A DNA stretch of 64,000 nucleotides from Heterohyrax brucei (taxonomy: Eukaryota; Chordata; Mammalia; Hyracoidea; Procaviidae): positions 69,839,931 through 69,903,930 of the forward strand of contig CM053146.1 of NCBI GenBank assembly GCA_028571685.1, given 5' to 3'. The notes below the pieces were generated by a model, which made no database searches, was not told the origin of the DNA, and saw nothing but the letters and a program-made list of their open reading frames with translations. The stretch's first letter is position 1, and the number at the start of each line of letters is the position of its first letter. This document shows, piece by piece, positions 1 to 11,180 of the stretch. Position numbers and translations under genes: made by a program.

Positions 1-1440
1 CACCCCAGCCAGATTGGCCATGATCCAGAAAACACAAAACAACAAATGCTGGAGAGGCTGGAGAAATTTTGGAACTCTTTTACACTGCTGGTGGGATTGA
101 AAAATTGTACAGCCTCATTGGAAAGCAATCTGGCACTTCCTTAAAAAGCTGTAAATAGATATACCATTTGACCCAGTAGTCCCAATGCTCAGATTATATC
201 CTACAGAGTCAAGGGCAGTCACACAAACAGATACATGGGCATGAATGCTTATTGCAGCACAGTCCACAATAGCAAAAAGATGGAAACAACCCAGATGCCC
301 AACAACAAATAAGTGGATAAACAAACTATGGTATATATACTCAATGGAACACTATGCAATGATAAAGAACAATGATGATTTTAGGAAGCATTATTAACCT
401 AGTTTCAACTGGAAGAAATTATGCTCAGTGAAATCAGTCAGCCAAACAAGGATAAATATTGTACGGGACTCCTGATATAAGGACTTAAATATAGACTCAT
501 ACACAGAAAAAAAGACTCTTTGATGGCTGGGGAAGGAGAGGCAAGGTCATAGATTAGATAGTTGATAGAAATTTGGTTGGGTGAAAACAGTAACAGCACA
601 CACTAGAAAGAAGATCAGCTTAATTGGACTTCCACATAAACTGAAAACTCTTCTAATCTTAACTCAATATTGTGGGGATAGAGTAGCAGGGGCAGGGAAC
701 TGGAGTCATGCTGTCAGGGGACATGGAGACCAAATGGCATAACTAGGCTATTGCTAAGAGAGTCTTTTGCACCCCTTATTGGTGAGTGGCATCTGGGGTC
801 TGAAAAGCTAGCAAAGTGCCATCTGAGGTACACCAAACGGTCCTGACTCATCCAGAACATATGATCACCAAGAACAACAAAGTCCTGAGGGAAAAAGCCT
901 AGAAGTCAGAAGGACCCACGTGAATGGGTGACTGTATCAACATGTGACACAGAAGAAACAGATGGTGCGCGGCCACCAGCAAAGACAGCTATGACGGGCA
1001 CCCAATGTCGAGTCCCAGTGGCAACATGAGAAAAAGAGGGATGCACCTCAAGAACTCCACTAAAAACTACAGTTGATGGTCCAGAGGCCTGGGAATTCTC
1101 CTGGGAGCATGGCCCCTAGTCCTGCTGCTGCTCTTGACCAGAAAACATTACTGAGGTCAACTCTTCACATAGGAATGGACTGGACTCAGGGACAGAATGT
1201 GACCATATGGTGTGTGTACTTTGTGGTTCTGTGAATCTATAGGATGCTGTCCTACTGATCTCTTACTAGAAGGGAGTAGAGAGGGTGGAGAGGAGTGTAC
1301 AGGAGGTTGTTAAGAGGATATGACATATGTAGAACGGAAAGGAGGAGTGTGCCGTCACTGCGCAAGGAGAGCTGAAGGAGCTGCAGATAGACAGGCCTGA
1401 AAATTTAATTTGGATTGTATACTTTCACTTAATCACAAGA
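1..1440 (+). mobile_element. L1 LINE, 3' end of ORF2 plus 3' UTR
   Basis: The first 560 bases read like the end of L1 ORF2, with the usual 'GGAACTCTTTTACACTGCTGG' region followed by the 'AACACTATGCAATGATAAAG' region and then 'CTCAGTGAAATCAGTCAGCC'. The remainder is the long 3' UTR of an afrotherian-type L1. It resembles the segment at 4,193-4,855 over several hundred bases. The element is cut off by the window edge at its 5' side and has no intact reading frame. Confidence 0.85.
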
Positions 1441-1734
1441 AAATAACAGAAGATTGAGTTAAACATAGACTTTTTCAATGTAGTTATTAAAAATCTAATT
1501 CCTAAGACAGGCATGAGACAGTTCTCATAGGATGAGGAAAGAACTGAAGTTCTAAGTTGGCCTTACAAAAAAACAGCAATATTCAGCCATAAGCTCCAAT
1601 CTGATACAAGCCTAAAACTTAGACCCAACACTCTAGACCAGAAGCAAGTCCTCAGACAAAATGAGAAAGATCACATAAACTCATCAAACAATATCACACA
1701 AAACAAGGATATGGGAATTGTAGTTTGTTAAAAG
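1441..1734. other. Unassigned sequence
   Basis: AT-rich stretch between an L1 and a SINE. I see no gene, RNA or recognisable repeat in it. Confidence 0.5.
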
Positions 1735-1880
1735 CCTGTTGCTGGCAATTTGTTTCTGACTCATAACAACACTATAGAAAAGAGTGGAACTGCCCCAGTG
1801 TTTCCAAGCAGTTCCTGGTGGATTTGAGCTGCTGTCCTCTTGGTTAATAGATGTAGCACTTAATGAATATGGACCCCAAA
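1735..1880 (-). mobile_element. AfroSINE, antisense
   Basis: The + strand shows the reverse complement of the SINE: 'TCTGACTCATAACAACACTA', then 'GTTCCTGGTGGATTTGAGCT', then 'TTGGTTAATAGATGTAGCAC'. The tail is at the low-coordinate side and the tRNA-derived head at the high side. The copy is old, with many substitutions. Confidence 0.85.
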
Positions 1881-1989
1881 CCAGTATCTTTGCAGAAGAG
1901 GAGCAAGGGAAACCTAGGCTCATTTATCAAAGATGTTATACTCTAAGGTTCAAGCTCTTTATTTTCTTCTTTTTGAACTTAATTGATTC

Positions 1990-3884
1990 TGCTGGTTAGA
2001 GACTCAGTTTCTTATGTCAGAACTTAAATATATTAATTCTTCCAACTGGAAAGTACTTTACAGAAGCTGCTGCTGATTTTAATATTGTGATTCTTGATTG
2101 AGAAATTATATCATAAAACAGGTACAGAGCTACCACTTCTCCTTACAGATTTCATAATACAGGTCAGGTGCTGCCACCTCTCTGAGAATTTGGCAAAACA
2201 GATTGAGAGCTGCTACCTTCTCCTGAAAATTTGGTAAAACATAGCACTGTTTTCCAGTCTTTTTCTCAGAGCCACAAAAAAGAAACCTAACAAGTAATGT
2301 TTTCCTTAGACCAATGGGTCACTTTCATTGTGGGAGCTTTTGTTCGTGAGTGACAGGCAGCCTGGTCCTCTAGTTTGTCTCAAGACCACCTTATCTGGCA
2401 ACAAGTGTCGTTAACACTGCAGATGAGTGCTGGTGACCACCCTAAATGGATTTTTACTGCTCCACCTGTGCCTGAAATTTTGCAGCTTATAGTGGCTCAG
2501 ATCTCTTTAAATATAGTATTACATCTTTAATGTTTCAAACGATTGCATTCAGAGGTAAACTGCAACTCACCAAGATTTACCAGATATCACTCAAACTAAT
2601 AATCAAGCAAAAATCTAAGTGTCTCTTTTAATCAAACAACTGTTTTTTCAAACAAATATGCCAAACAAAACTTAAGAAAACAAGAGAAAAAGAATAAAAA
2701 GAGTAAGCAAAGTCTTGTCTTCTGAGAGCACTCACCCTGTCATTGTCAAAGGGACGTGGAGTACTGATGCTTCGGTCCAGAAGATAGGTCCTCTTTGTTG
2801 GCTTCTGTTCGTTAGACCAGGTCTCCTTGAGGTCTGGTTGCAGAATCCTTGCAACAACTGCACCATTAACTCTTGCAGGGTAAAAACACTACAAGTTTAG
2901 TAAAGCAAGCAAGCAAGGATTTATTTGACACATATTTAAAGAGACAGAAGTAGAAAAAGGACAAGCGTGATTTCAAAGCCGTGTCTGTCTCTCTGTTCCC
3001 ATTTCTTAAGGATGCATCTGAGTTGGTCACACTGCAGGATCCCTTGAAAGTTCACCATTTTCTGAACACACAGTCTTACACTGTCACTCAGCCTAATCTG
3101 TTATACCAATTTAACAGATATCTGAGCCTTTTATGCCTTCAGTGGTCAATTTCTCCCACTCACTGAGACTCTTCTCTTCTAAGTCCATACCTAGGTACTT
3201 ACTAAACCACCCAGATACATTTTGTGTCTCTCACGGGGCCATTGTTTGGGTCCCAGCTGGTGGCGGAGTGATCCTCTTTCAGCTTCTCCAAAGTCTCCGA
3301 GAGAAGTCTGGTGGCACCAGACCCTGGAGCCGGTCTATTTACTGATCTACCTCAGGAACTGAGGAGATGGCTCCTACTTAGCTCCAGAAATATTACCCAA
3401 TGGAAACTGAAGGTTTTTGCTCGTCATGACTTGCATTGGCCAATAAACAAGAGACAGAGGTGGGAGAACAGGAAAGCTACCTTTATCTTGCTCTGTGAGG
3501 AAAAAGGAGTCAGTTAGAGCTGGACCTGCCAACATTGCTCACCAAGGGTGGACAGACAAGTTACTTTTAAAGGAATTTAAAGCACAGAGTTCATGCGAGT
3601 TACTTCAGCAACATTCTTAATCACATTATAAACTCAATGGGGTTTATACATAACCTCAAAGCACAAGCAGGATTCAGATACAAAGCTAATTAGAGAGTCA
3701 GAAAAGGAAATGAGTTTTTAATATAACACTGTAGGAGAGGAAACCAGGTAAAGAACACAGCACTGCGGGGGCTTTGTCTTAAGACCTGAGGTTGCATATT
3801 AGCACTACTTGACTATGGCACATAAAGTGAGAATAGAGGCACAAGTTAACTATCTTTTAATATGTTAGTAGTAAACGACTGGGA
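1990..3884. other. Unassigned block, possibly a decayed endogenous retrovirus (minus strand)
   Basis: There is no intact gene here; open frames are all under 75 codons. Two weak retroviral hints exist on the minus strand. One is an AATAAA-type signal near 2,920, in LTR-like context. The other is 'TGGGACCCAAACAATGG' at about 3,238-3,255, which resembles a lysine-tRNA primer-binding site with mismatches. The two hints do not fit one simple provirus structure, so this is a low-confidence guess. Confidence 0.25.
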
Positions 3885-4860
3885 AGTGAACTAAAAATAT
3901 AGCAGTTCTACTCACAATAGCTCGAACTGCATGAAGTACATTAGAATAAATCTAGCAAGAGATGCATTGGAGCTCTACAAGGAAAACTCCAAAGAATTGT
4001 GGAGAAAGATTTAAAAAGATTGAATTAACGGAGATACATACTGTGTTTACACATTGAAAAGAGAATACTGTTAAGAATGTAACTGAACTGACATAACTAC
4101 AATCAACAGTGTAAACACTGACAAATCATTTCTAAAATTTATTTGGAGATGCTAATGACCTAAAATGTCAATTTTTTTTTAAAGAAGTTTGGCAGACTCA
4201 AGCTGCCATCCGAGGACACAGCAAATGGTCCCAACTCAGCAGGAACGGATGCTCACGGAGGGCCAAAATGGCATACGGTAAAGACAACCGAGAAGACAGA
4301 GAGAACCACAAGAGTGGGTGCCTACATCGACTTGGGACCGGAAGAACCGGATGGTGCCCAGCCACCACCAGTGATAGCCACGACGGAGCTCACAGAAAGG
4401 AGCCTCACTGGCAACACAAGAATAAAAAGAGGTGCATCATGAGATCTCCACTAAAAGACCTCAATTGATGGTCCAGGGGTTTTGGGGTTCCTCTGAGAGC
4501 ATGGCCCCCTGCCTGATGCTGCCCTTTCCCATAAATTATAACAAAGGTCCACTCTTTGGACAGGAATGGATTGGACTTGGCAATGCAGAGTAACCATATA
4601 TTGGAAGCACTTTATGGTTCTATACATCTATAGGATATCATCTTGCTGATCTCTGGCTGGAGGAAGGGGAGTGGATGGAGAGGAGGGGAAAGGAGACTGT
4701 TGGGAGGATGAGACATGTCTGGAGCAGAGAGGAATAGTGTGCTGTCACCGGACAGGGAGAGCAGTGGAAGCTGCATATAGGGGGGCATGTAAATTTATAT
4801 GTGAATGTACATTTTCACTCAGTTATTGTAAATAAAAATAAAAATTAAAAAAAAAAAAAA
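3885..4860 (+). mobile_element. L1 LINE with internal deletion (ORF2 fragment joined to 3' UTR)
   Basis: Bases 3,885-4,140 match an internal part of L1 ORF2 (the 'GAATAAATCTAGCAAGAGAT' and 'TATTTGGAGATG' regions). From 4,193 the sequence jumps to the L1 3' UTR, similar to bases 780-1,440 of this window, and ends in a 14-base A run after AATAAA-like signals. About a kilobase of ORF2 that should lie between is absent, so this is an internally deleted or template-switched insertion. Confidence 0.75.
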
Positions 4861-5272
4861 CTAATTGCTTTGAAAGATCAGAGAGAAATCAAGCCAAATT
4901 CAGGGCTTCTAGGCTCCCTGTTAGATTTCTCACTCTTTGACTAATGTTTTGTAAAAGCCAGTGACCGAACTTGAATAAGAAAAGGAAAGATAAACTCTTA
5001 GAACCATTATCTGTGATGAAGAACCAATAATACCAATAATACCAGTAATACTGCCTTTGACAATAGACAGTCTTCGTTGCCACAAGTCTTATCTCCTCAG
5101 CCTGCTTTTCCTCAAGCCACAAGCAGGAGCTATAATTTCAGTTGACCTTTTTGCTCAGTTTGATCAGTTTTGTTTGTATCACAAGCTGTGAAACTATGTA
5201 TTTTTTGTGTTTTTACTTTTTTATGTACATTTACATATGTCTCATGATTCAAATAACTTCACAGATGTTATA
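4861..5272. other. Unassigned sequence
   Basis: No gene found. Positions 5,022-5,056 hold a short imperfect ATACCAATA-type tandem repeat. Confidence 0.5.
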
Positions 5273-5515
5273 ACAGAGTGATTAGGAACACAAACTGTGG
5301 AACTCAATTCCTTGTGTTCAGTCCTGGCTCTGTTGCTTACTAGCCAGTTATGCAACCTAAAGCTTGTTACTTCTTTTCCTTGACTGCTGATCTGTGAAAT
5401 GGGGTGGGTAAAAGTAGATCTAGCCCATGATATTGTTTTGAGAATTAAATAATGTCAATGTGAAATGTTTAGAATAATACCTGGCATATAGTGACTGTTC
5501 AATAAATGTTAGATT
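5273..5515 (+). mobile_element. MIR SINE, sense
   Basis: Nearly complete MIR. It has 'AGAGTGATTAGGAACACAAA', the core 'CCTGGCTCTGTTGCTTACTA', 'TCTGTGAAATGGGG', 'GAGAATTAAATAATGTCAAT' and the end 'GCATATAGTGACTGTTCAAT', all in MIR order. This is an ancient pan-mammalian element. Confidence 0.9.
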
Positions 5516-5521
5516 ATTCTT

Positions 5522-7085
5522 TTCAAAAAAAAGGAGTTTTGCAGACTAACACCACTAAATTTTAAGATTTATTATAAAGATACAAAAACTAAGAGAGTTT
5601 GTGATTAATTAAAGGATTAGCATATAGCTGAGTAGGTATTTCAAAAATAAACCCACACATATCTAGTCACTGATTGCTAGTGAAGTTGCCTAGGCAACTT
5701 TTGGAAAGAAAGAAAGAATTTTTTTATAAATGGTGCTGGAACAACTAGATGTCTGGAGGGTTAGTGGAGGGAATAATCAATCTTTACCTCACATCATACG
5801 TAAAAAGTTAACTTCAAATGGGTCATATCCACTGCTGTCAATTTGGGTCTGACTCATAGTGACCCTATAAGACAGAGTAGAACTGCCCCCATAGCATTTC
5901 CAAGGAGTCCCTGGTGGATTTGAATTGCTGACTTTTGGGTTAGCAGATGTAGCACTTAACCTACTACACCACCAATATTTCCTGAAGTGCATCATACCAA
6001 AGATAAAAACTAAAACTCTAAAATGATTCAGATGAAGCCATGGAAAATTTTGTGATGCTGGGACACAGGAGGAGAAAGAATCACTGAATTAGATTTTGTT
6101 AGTATCACAAACTCATTTTTTCTGTGTACTCCACAGAGAAAACAGAAAAGCAAGACAAGACTGGAAGAAAATATTTGTGTCACAAATATCAGTGAAGGGA
6201 CTTATATACAGACTATATAACATACTCTTAAAACTCAGTCACAAGACAAACAACTTCCTAAAAAAAAATGCACAAAAATTTTGATCTGACACTTGATCAA
6301 AGAAGACACTGTGTAACAAGTAAACAAACAAACAAAAAGATTCTTTACAGAATTACTCATTAGGAAATGTAAATTAAAGCTGAAATGAATATATACTTTC
6401 AAGATTGGCTAAGATAAAAAAGACTGACCATGACAAATGATGACAAAAATGTCATCTTTTACCCTACTGGTGGGAATGTAAAACGGTAACATTGAGACAA
6501 CAGTTTGACAGTTTTCTTAAAGTGTTGAACACACGTATATGATCCAGCTCTTTCACTCACATGTATTTATCTACTCAAAAAATTGAGAACATGTGTCCAT
6601 GCAAAAACTTGTATTCATATGTGTGTCACAGTTTTATCTGCAGTAACCCAAGATTGGAAACAAATGCCTATCAACAAGTGAATACATAAATAAAAGTGGT
6701 ATAGCAATATGATGGAAAACTACTCTTCAATAAAAAGGAGCAAATTACTGATGCATACACAACACGGATAAATCTCAAAACCATGATATTGAATGAAAGA
6801 AGCTAAACAGAAAACACACACACTGTATGATTCTATTTATATCAAATTTTGGAAAACACAAACAAATCTATAGAAAGACAGCAGAATAGTGGATGAGTGG
6901 TTGCCTGGAGACGGTGTAAAGAACAGTGAATTGCAAACAGAGCACAAGAAAACAGTGAGGTGTTATGGAAACATTCAATATCTTAATTGTGGTGGTAGTT
7001 TCATGAGTGTGTGCTTATGTCAAACTCAACCATTTGAACAGTTACATGCTTTTATTTTTAGAAAGTTACAGCTCAGCGAAACAGT
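5522..7085 (+). mobile_element. Old L1 LINE, 3' part of ORF2 and 3' end, split by a SINE
   Basis: Segments in order match the L1 ORF2 C-terminal region: 'AATAAACCCACACATATCTA', 'AATGGTGCTGGAACAACTAG', 'CTACTGGTGGGAATGTAAAA', then the end region with 'AGATTGGAAACAAATGCC' and 'CTACTCTTCAATAAAAAGGA'. It is strongly diverged, in keeping with an old (L1M-like) family. An antisense AfroSINE interrupts it at 5,827-5,982. Confidence 0.8.
5827..5982 (-). mobile_element. AfroSINE, antisense, inside an old L1
   Basis: Reads 'GACTCATAGTGACCCTATAA', 'AGGAGTCCCTGGTGGATTTG', 'GTTAGCAGATGTAGCACTTA', ending in the reverse complement of the tRNA-like head. The L1 reading resumes on the other side. Confidence 0.9.
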
Positions 7086-7182
7086 TAAAATTGAAAAGAG
7101 TTATACAATGTTCCATTAAAAATTCACTTATATATTTCAATTCTTTTTACAATATACTTGGAACGAAAAGTATAGTAAAATC

Positions 7183-7340
7183 AACATCCTTTGCTGTCCC
7201 GTTGATTCCAACTCATAATGACCCTGTATGACAGAGAGTATATTGCCCCACGGATTTCCAAGTAGTGGCTGGTGCATTAGAACTGCCAATCTTTTAGTCA
7301 CTGGCCACTGTTCGTCACCACTATGACTCTGGGGCTCCAT
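7183..7340 (-). mobile_element. AfroSINE, antisense
   Basis: Tail to head on the + strand: 'TTGATTCCAACTCATAATGA', 'ATTTCCAAGTAGTGGCTGGT', and the head end 'TCTGGGGCTCC'. Confidence 0.9.
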
Positions 7341-7419
7341 ATATAACAGGGTTGGTTAAAAATAGTAGTGCCTTAAAATGTCTTTTCTAACCAGCATTTC
7401 CTATGGTAGTTCTACCTGA

Positions 7420-7690
7420 CCAGTTAAAGCCCACCTTCTTTTTGAAGCCTGGTGGTTATCCATAATCTTGACTACCTTCCATCATACATTCTGCAGCACT
7501 TATTCCTCGTGCCAGTCTGGTCATCTTTGCTGCATATTGCTTTCCTGTTTTAATTACTTCAGTTTCCCTGGCTAGATAATGTCCCGAGGACAGAAAGTGT
7601 ACCAGATAACTATTTGGATGCTTCTAAGTGTCTAGCCTAATACTTAACACAAAATATATATTCAATGAATTGTTTGATTTATTACAGACC
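7420..7690 (+). mobile_element. L2 LINE 3' end, sense
   Basis: Contains the L2 terminal pattern of a cleavage-like 'CTAGATAATGTCCCGAGGAC' followed by 'TGTCTAGCCTAATACTTAAC' and 'ATATTCAATGAATTG'. Diverged ancient copy without coding capacity. Confidence 0.6.
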
Positions 7691-7756
7691 ATGACAGAAG
7701 TAAGGTAAGGATGCTACTTGTAGGTGAATATTCATAAAGTGCTGCAGGCTGCTAGG

Positions 7757-8205
7757 AATGTGCTGTCCCACCTATTGTTTTACTGATGTAGGTTTAGGCT
7801 TTTCTTGGTACGGCAGAGCCTCTTTCTCCTTCGTCTTATCTCCCACCTTCCTGATATTTCTTGGGTATGGCAGAGCCTCTGAGAAAGCCTGGCCTTTTCC
7901 TTTCTCTCTTACCTCGTGCCTTGATGACACTTCCACGTATGGGTCAGCCAACCATGAGATGCCCAATACCATTGTAACTATTTTGGGTGAAATAGACTGC
8001 CCTGCCAACCTCCTCCTGATTGTAGCCCTATAAATAAAATTTCCCACTGAGGAATGGTGGTCATTGTTCTCCATCAGAGACCTTGGTCCTACCCGGCCTC
8101 AACTTTATCTTGTGTGATGTGGGTCTTTTCTCATCCCCTTTCCTGTCTCCCGGGGATGGCAGTTTTTCCCAGTGTTGGTTACTGGGATGTTGGACACAAC
8201 AAAAT
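7757..8205 (+). mobile_element. Solo LTR-like element, sense
   Basis: A TATAAATAAAATTT motif near 8,030 combines a TATA-like box and AATAAA signal. It is followed by a pyrimidine-rich U5-like part and the end 'TTGGACACAACA'. Inside, 'GGCAGAGCCTCT' occurs twice, about 50 bases apart. The boundaries begin TG and end CA but I could not find a matching target duplication, so the limits are approximate. Confidence 0.5.
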
Positions 8206-8232
8206 AGTGATAACAATCTTGTGAAAACAGTA

Positions 8233-8540
8233 ATTATTCAGTATAGAATTCTAGCCTTCCATGTAAGAGACCTGGCGTGAACAGCTACTAGCTATCTGCC
8301 AGTGGAGACTTGTGTGCTGCTGTGGTGCTAAACATGTTTCAGTGAAACTTCTAGACTAAGACAAATTAGAAATAGAGGCCTGGAGATCTACTTTCAGTAA
8401 ATAGCCAGAGGAAACTCTGTGGATAACAGTCCAATCCACAACTAAACATAGGGATGGTGCAGGACTCAGAAGAATTTTGTTCTGTTGTGCATGATGCTGC
8501 ATGAATTGGGAGCTGACTTGAAGGCAGTTAACAGTGCATT
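8233..8540 (+). mobile_element. SINE with tRNA-Gly-like head and RTE-like tail, sense
   Basis: The head 'GTATAGAATTCTAGCCTTCC' resembles the anticodon-arm part of tRNA-Gly (AGAATTCTCGCCT). The middle, 'GAAACTTCTAGACTAAGACA', is shared with the copy at 20,170. The tail 'GTTCTGTTGTGCATGATGCT' matches the RTE LINE 3' end at 59,180. It is therefore a second SINE class distinct from the main AfroSINE. Confidence 0.7.
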
Positions 8541-8564
8541 CAACATGATATTTGAAAGCATTCC

Positions 8565-8731
8565 CTTTGACTTTCGTTCAAATCCCAAGCTGCTAACTTA
8601 TGGGGGAAGTCACTTGATTTCTGAGTCTCAATCTCCTCAGCTATAAAACACAAACAGTAATATTTTCCTCATAAGGTTATTGTGAGAATCAAAAAAAAAA
8701 AAAGATTTGCTAAAACCATTATCATAGTACC
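8565..8731 (+). mobile_element. MIR SINE fragment, sense, interrupted by a solo LTR
   Basis: Diverged MIR middle: 'GTTCAAATCCCAAGCTGCTA', 'TCAATCTCCTCAGCTATAAA', 'GGTTATTGTGAGAATCAAA'. An A run follows. A solo LTR begins directly after the 'AGTACC' that corresponds to the MIR end. Confidence 0.65.
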
Positions 8732-9299
8732 TGTCATAGATTGAATCACATCCTCCCAAAAATGTGTGTAGCAGTTTGGCGGGGCCATAATTCCCAGAAT
8801 TGTGTGATTATCCTGCATTTTGTGATTGTAAGTTTTGCATATGTTGTAAACCCTAATCACTGCCTGTGGTTAACGGGACAAAATTAAGTTATGTTAAAGA
8901 GGATTAGGGTGGGACTATAACATCCTTTCTAAAGTTGCATCCATGATCCAATGTAAAGGGAGTTTCTCTGGGGTGTGGACTGTACCACCTTTTATCTCTC
9001 AAGAGATAAGAAGAAAGGAAAGCAAGCAAGAGTTGGGGAACTTACACCATGAAGAAAGTAGTGCTGGGAGCACAGAGCATTCTTTGGACCTCAAGTTTCT
9101 ATGCTAAGATGCTCCTAGACCAGGAGAAGACTGCCGTATCACAAGAACCTTCCTCCACAGTCTACAGAAATCCTTCCTCTGGAGGTGGCACCCAAAATTA
9201 GGACTTCTAGCCTACTAGACTGTGAGAAAACAAATCACTCTATGTTAAAGGGATCCACTTGTGGTATTTCTGTTACAACAGCAAGAGATAACTAAGACA
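8732..9299 (+). mobile_element. Solo LTR, MaLR-like family (copy 1), sense
   Basis: Begins TGTCATAGATTGAA and ends ACTAAGACA, the termini shared by the other copies listed here. It is flanked by a perfect 5-bp target duplication, GTACC (8,727-8,731 and 9,300-9,304). The pattern of a start like 'GGATTGAATTGTGTCCCCC' and an end like 'CTAAGACA' recalls ERVL-MaLR LTRs. No coding sequence. Confidence 0.85.
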
Positions 9300-9377
9300 G
9301 TACCCTTCTCAAACTCTCAATACAGGCTTCAAAGTTTTAAGGGTGTTTTATATCATCTTAACAATCCCATTAGGCCT

Positions 9378-9605
9378 ACCAAACAGACAGACAAATAACC
9401 AAACTCCTTGACATCAAGTTGATTTTGACACCAAGGAACTCTATAAGTAGGACACAGTAGAATTGCTCCATAGGGCATCTAAGACTGTAACCTCTACAGA
9501 AGCACATTACATCTTTCTCCTGTGGAGCAGTTGGTAAACCCAAATGACTGACCTGTTGCTTAGCAGCCAAGTGATTAACAACAGCACAATCAGAGCTCCT
9601 TAATG
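9378..9605 (-). mobile_element. AfroSINE, long subtype, antisense
   Basis: Contains the extra middle segment 'CACATTACATCTTTCTCC' followed by 'TGTTGCTTAGCAGCCAAGTG', ending in 'CAGAGCTCCTT'. This longer form also occurs at 10,979 and 47,372. Confidence 0.85.
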
Positions 9606-9644
9606 GCCTATTAAAAAAAAAAAGAAAGAGAAAGGTGAAACGCA

Positions 9645-9770
9645 TAGCCATGGACTCCATTCCAACTCACAGTGACCCAGTAGGACAGAGAAGAACTGTG
9701 CTATAGAGTTTCCAAGGAGTGCTTGGTGGGTTTGAACTGCCAATTTTTTGTTTAGCAGCAGTAAAAATGG
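9645..9770 (-). mobile_element. AfroSINE, antisense, head missing
   Basis: Reads 'ATTCCAACTCACAGTGACCC', 'AGGACAGAGAAGAACTG', 'TTTCCAAGGAGTGCTTGGTG' and stops within 'GTTTAGCAGCAG'. The tRNA-like head is truncated. Confidence 0.85.
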
Positions 9771-9800
9771 CCTACAGGCCCTCAAAAATCTTTCATTTAG

Positions 9801-10292
9801 CATCTTAATCATCTGCTGCCATAACTACCAGAAGTGGATGGCTTTAAACAGAGAAATTTTATTTTGTCTCAATCTAAAAGCCTAAAAAGTCCAAATTCAG
9901 GATATCAGCTCCAGGGAAAGGCTTCCTCTGCTGGCTCTGGAGGAAGATCCTTGTCATCAATCTTCCCCTAGATTGGAAACATCTGAGCCACAGGGATCCC
10001 AGTTCCTTTCCAAAGGACATGCTCTGCTCCTGGCACTACTTCTTTCCAATGGTATAAGGTCCCCAAATCTCTATGCAAGCTTCTTTCTTTTATATCTCAA
10101 GAGATGCCCTCAAGGCACAATACAATGTAACACATTGAGTCCTGACTCACCAATACAGCTACCATCTATCCTCTCATTAACATCCTAGAGGCAGGGTTCG
10201 CAACACGGAGGAGCATCGCACAATAGCAGAAATAAGTGTCTAGCAAAATGGCTACACACATTTTTCTGGAAGATACAATTCAATCCATAACA
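9801..10292 (-). mobile_element. Solo LTR, MaLR-like family (copy 2), antisense
   Basis: On the + strand it shows the family's reversed order: 'CATCTTAATCATCTGCTGCC', 'ATCAGCTCCAGGGAAAGGCT', 'TTTATATCTCAAGAGATG', ending 'CAATCCATAACA'. Flanks TTTAG (9,796-9,800) and TTTAT (10,293-10,297) agree at 4 of 5 bases, consistent with an aged target duplication. Confidence 0.8.
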
Positions 10293-10463
10293 TTTATTAA
10301 TGAAGAAATTGAGAGTGGAAGGCATAATAGTTTGTGCAATGCCACCCAGATTGTAAATGGAAGAGGTAATGCTGAAATTCAAAGTCTGAAGGGTTATTAT
10401 AATAGGAAGCAAGAAATGCTAATAAGTAATACAAATGTGTGATAATTTCTGCATTTATATTAA

Positions 10464-10845
10464 TGTTGTTATTGGGTGCTGTTGAGTCATTTCCAACTCA
10501 TTGCAACCCTATGTACAACAGAATGAATCACTGCCCAGTCCTGAGCCATACCCACAATCATTTTTATGCTTAAGCCCATAAATGCAGCCACTGTGTCAAT
10601 CTTTCTTGTTGACTCTTTTTTGCTGACTGTCTACTTTGCCAAGCGTAATGTCCTTCTTCAGGGATTGATCCCTCCTGACTACACGTCCAAAGAATGTAAT
10701 ATGCAGTCTCACTATCCTTGTTTCCAAGGCCCACTCTGGTTGTACTTCTTCCAAAACAGATCTATTTGTTCTTTATGCAGTCCATGATACACAAAGTAAT
10801 CTTTGCCAACATCACAACTCAAAGGCATCAATTCTTCTTCAGTGT
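10464..10845 (-). mobile_element. RTE-type LINE 3' end, antisense
   Basis: Its reverse complement is colinear with the RTE copy at 58,890-59,243: 'TTGATGCCTTTGAGTTGTGA', 'GACTGCATAAAGAACAAATA', 'CAGGAGGGATCAATCCCTGA', and the tail ending in AAC repeats. Only the last 380 bases are present (5' truncated). Confidence 0.85.
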
Positions 10846-10978
10846 TATTTAATAGGAATGAAGTTTAACATCTACTTTGATTGTTTACTAACTGCGGCCT
10901 GGAATGGGGACAACATCCTGATAATTATACCGATTTTAGCAACTCCATAAGAGGGCCAACAAAAAGTAAAAAAAAAAA

Positions 10979-11180
10979 AATCAAACTCAGTGCTGTCCAG
11001 TTGATTCCAACTCATAGTGACCCTATAAAACACAGAAAACTATCCCCTAGGGTTTCCAAGACCGTGACCCATTACAGAAGTAGACTGCCATGTCTTTCTC
11101 CTGCAAATCAGCTGGTAAGTTAGAACCACCAAACTTTTGGTTAGCAGCCTAGTATTTTAACCACTGTGCAGGGTTCCTCT
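10979..11180 (-). mobile_element. AfroSINE, long subtype, antisense
   Basis: Shows 'TTGATTCCAACTCATAGTGA', the long-subtype middle 'CATGTCTTTCTCCTGCAAAT', 'CTTTTGGTTAGCAGCCTAGT', and the head 'CACTGTGCAGGGTTCCTCT'. An A run precedes it at 10,968. Confidence 0.9.

Noticed and set aside
5683-5700. Perfect 18-bp palindrome AAGTTGCCTAGGCAACTT
   Set aside because: It lies within L1 ORF2 where the parent sequence is already partly symmetrical (GCCAAGGCAA-like), so chance substitution explains it.
7757-8205. 91- and 100-codon frames in the 7.8-8.1 kb region as genes
   Set aside because: They lie on opposite strands of an LTR-like element and have no recognisable domain.
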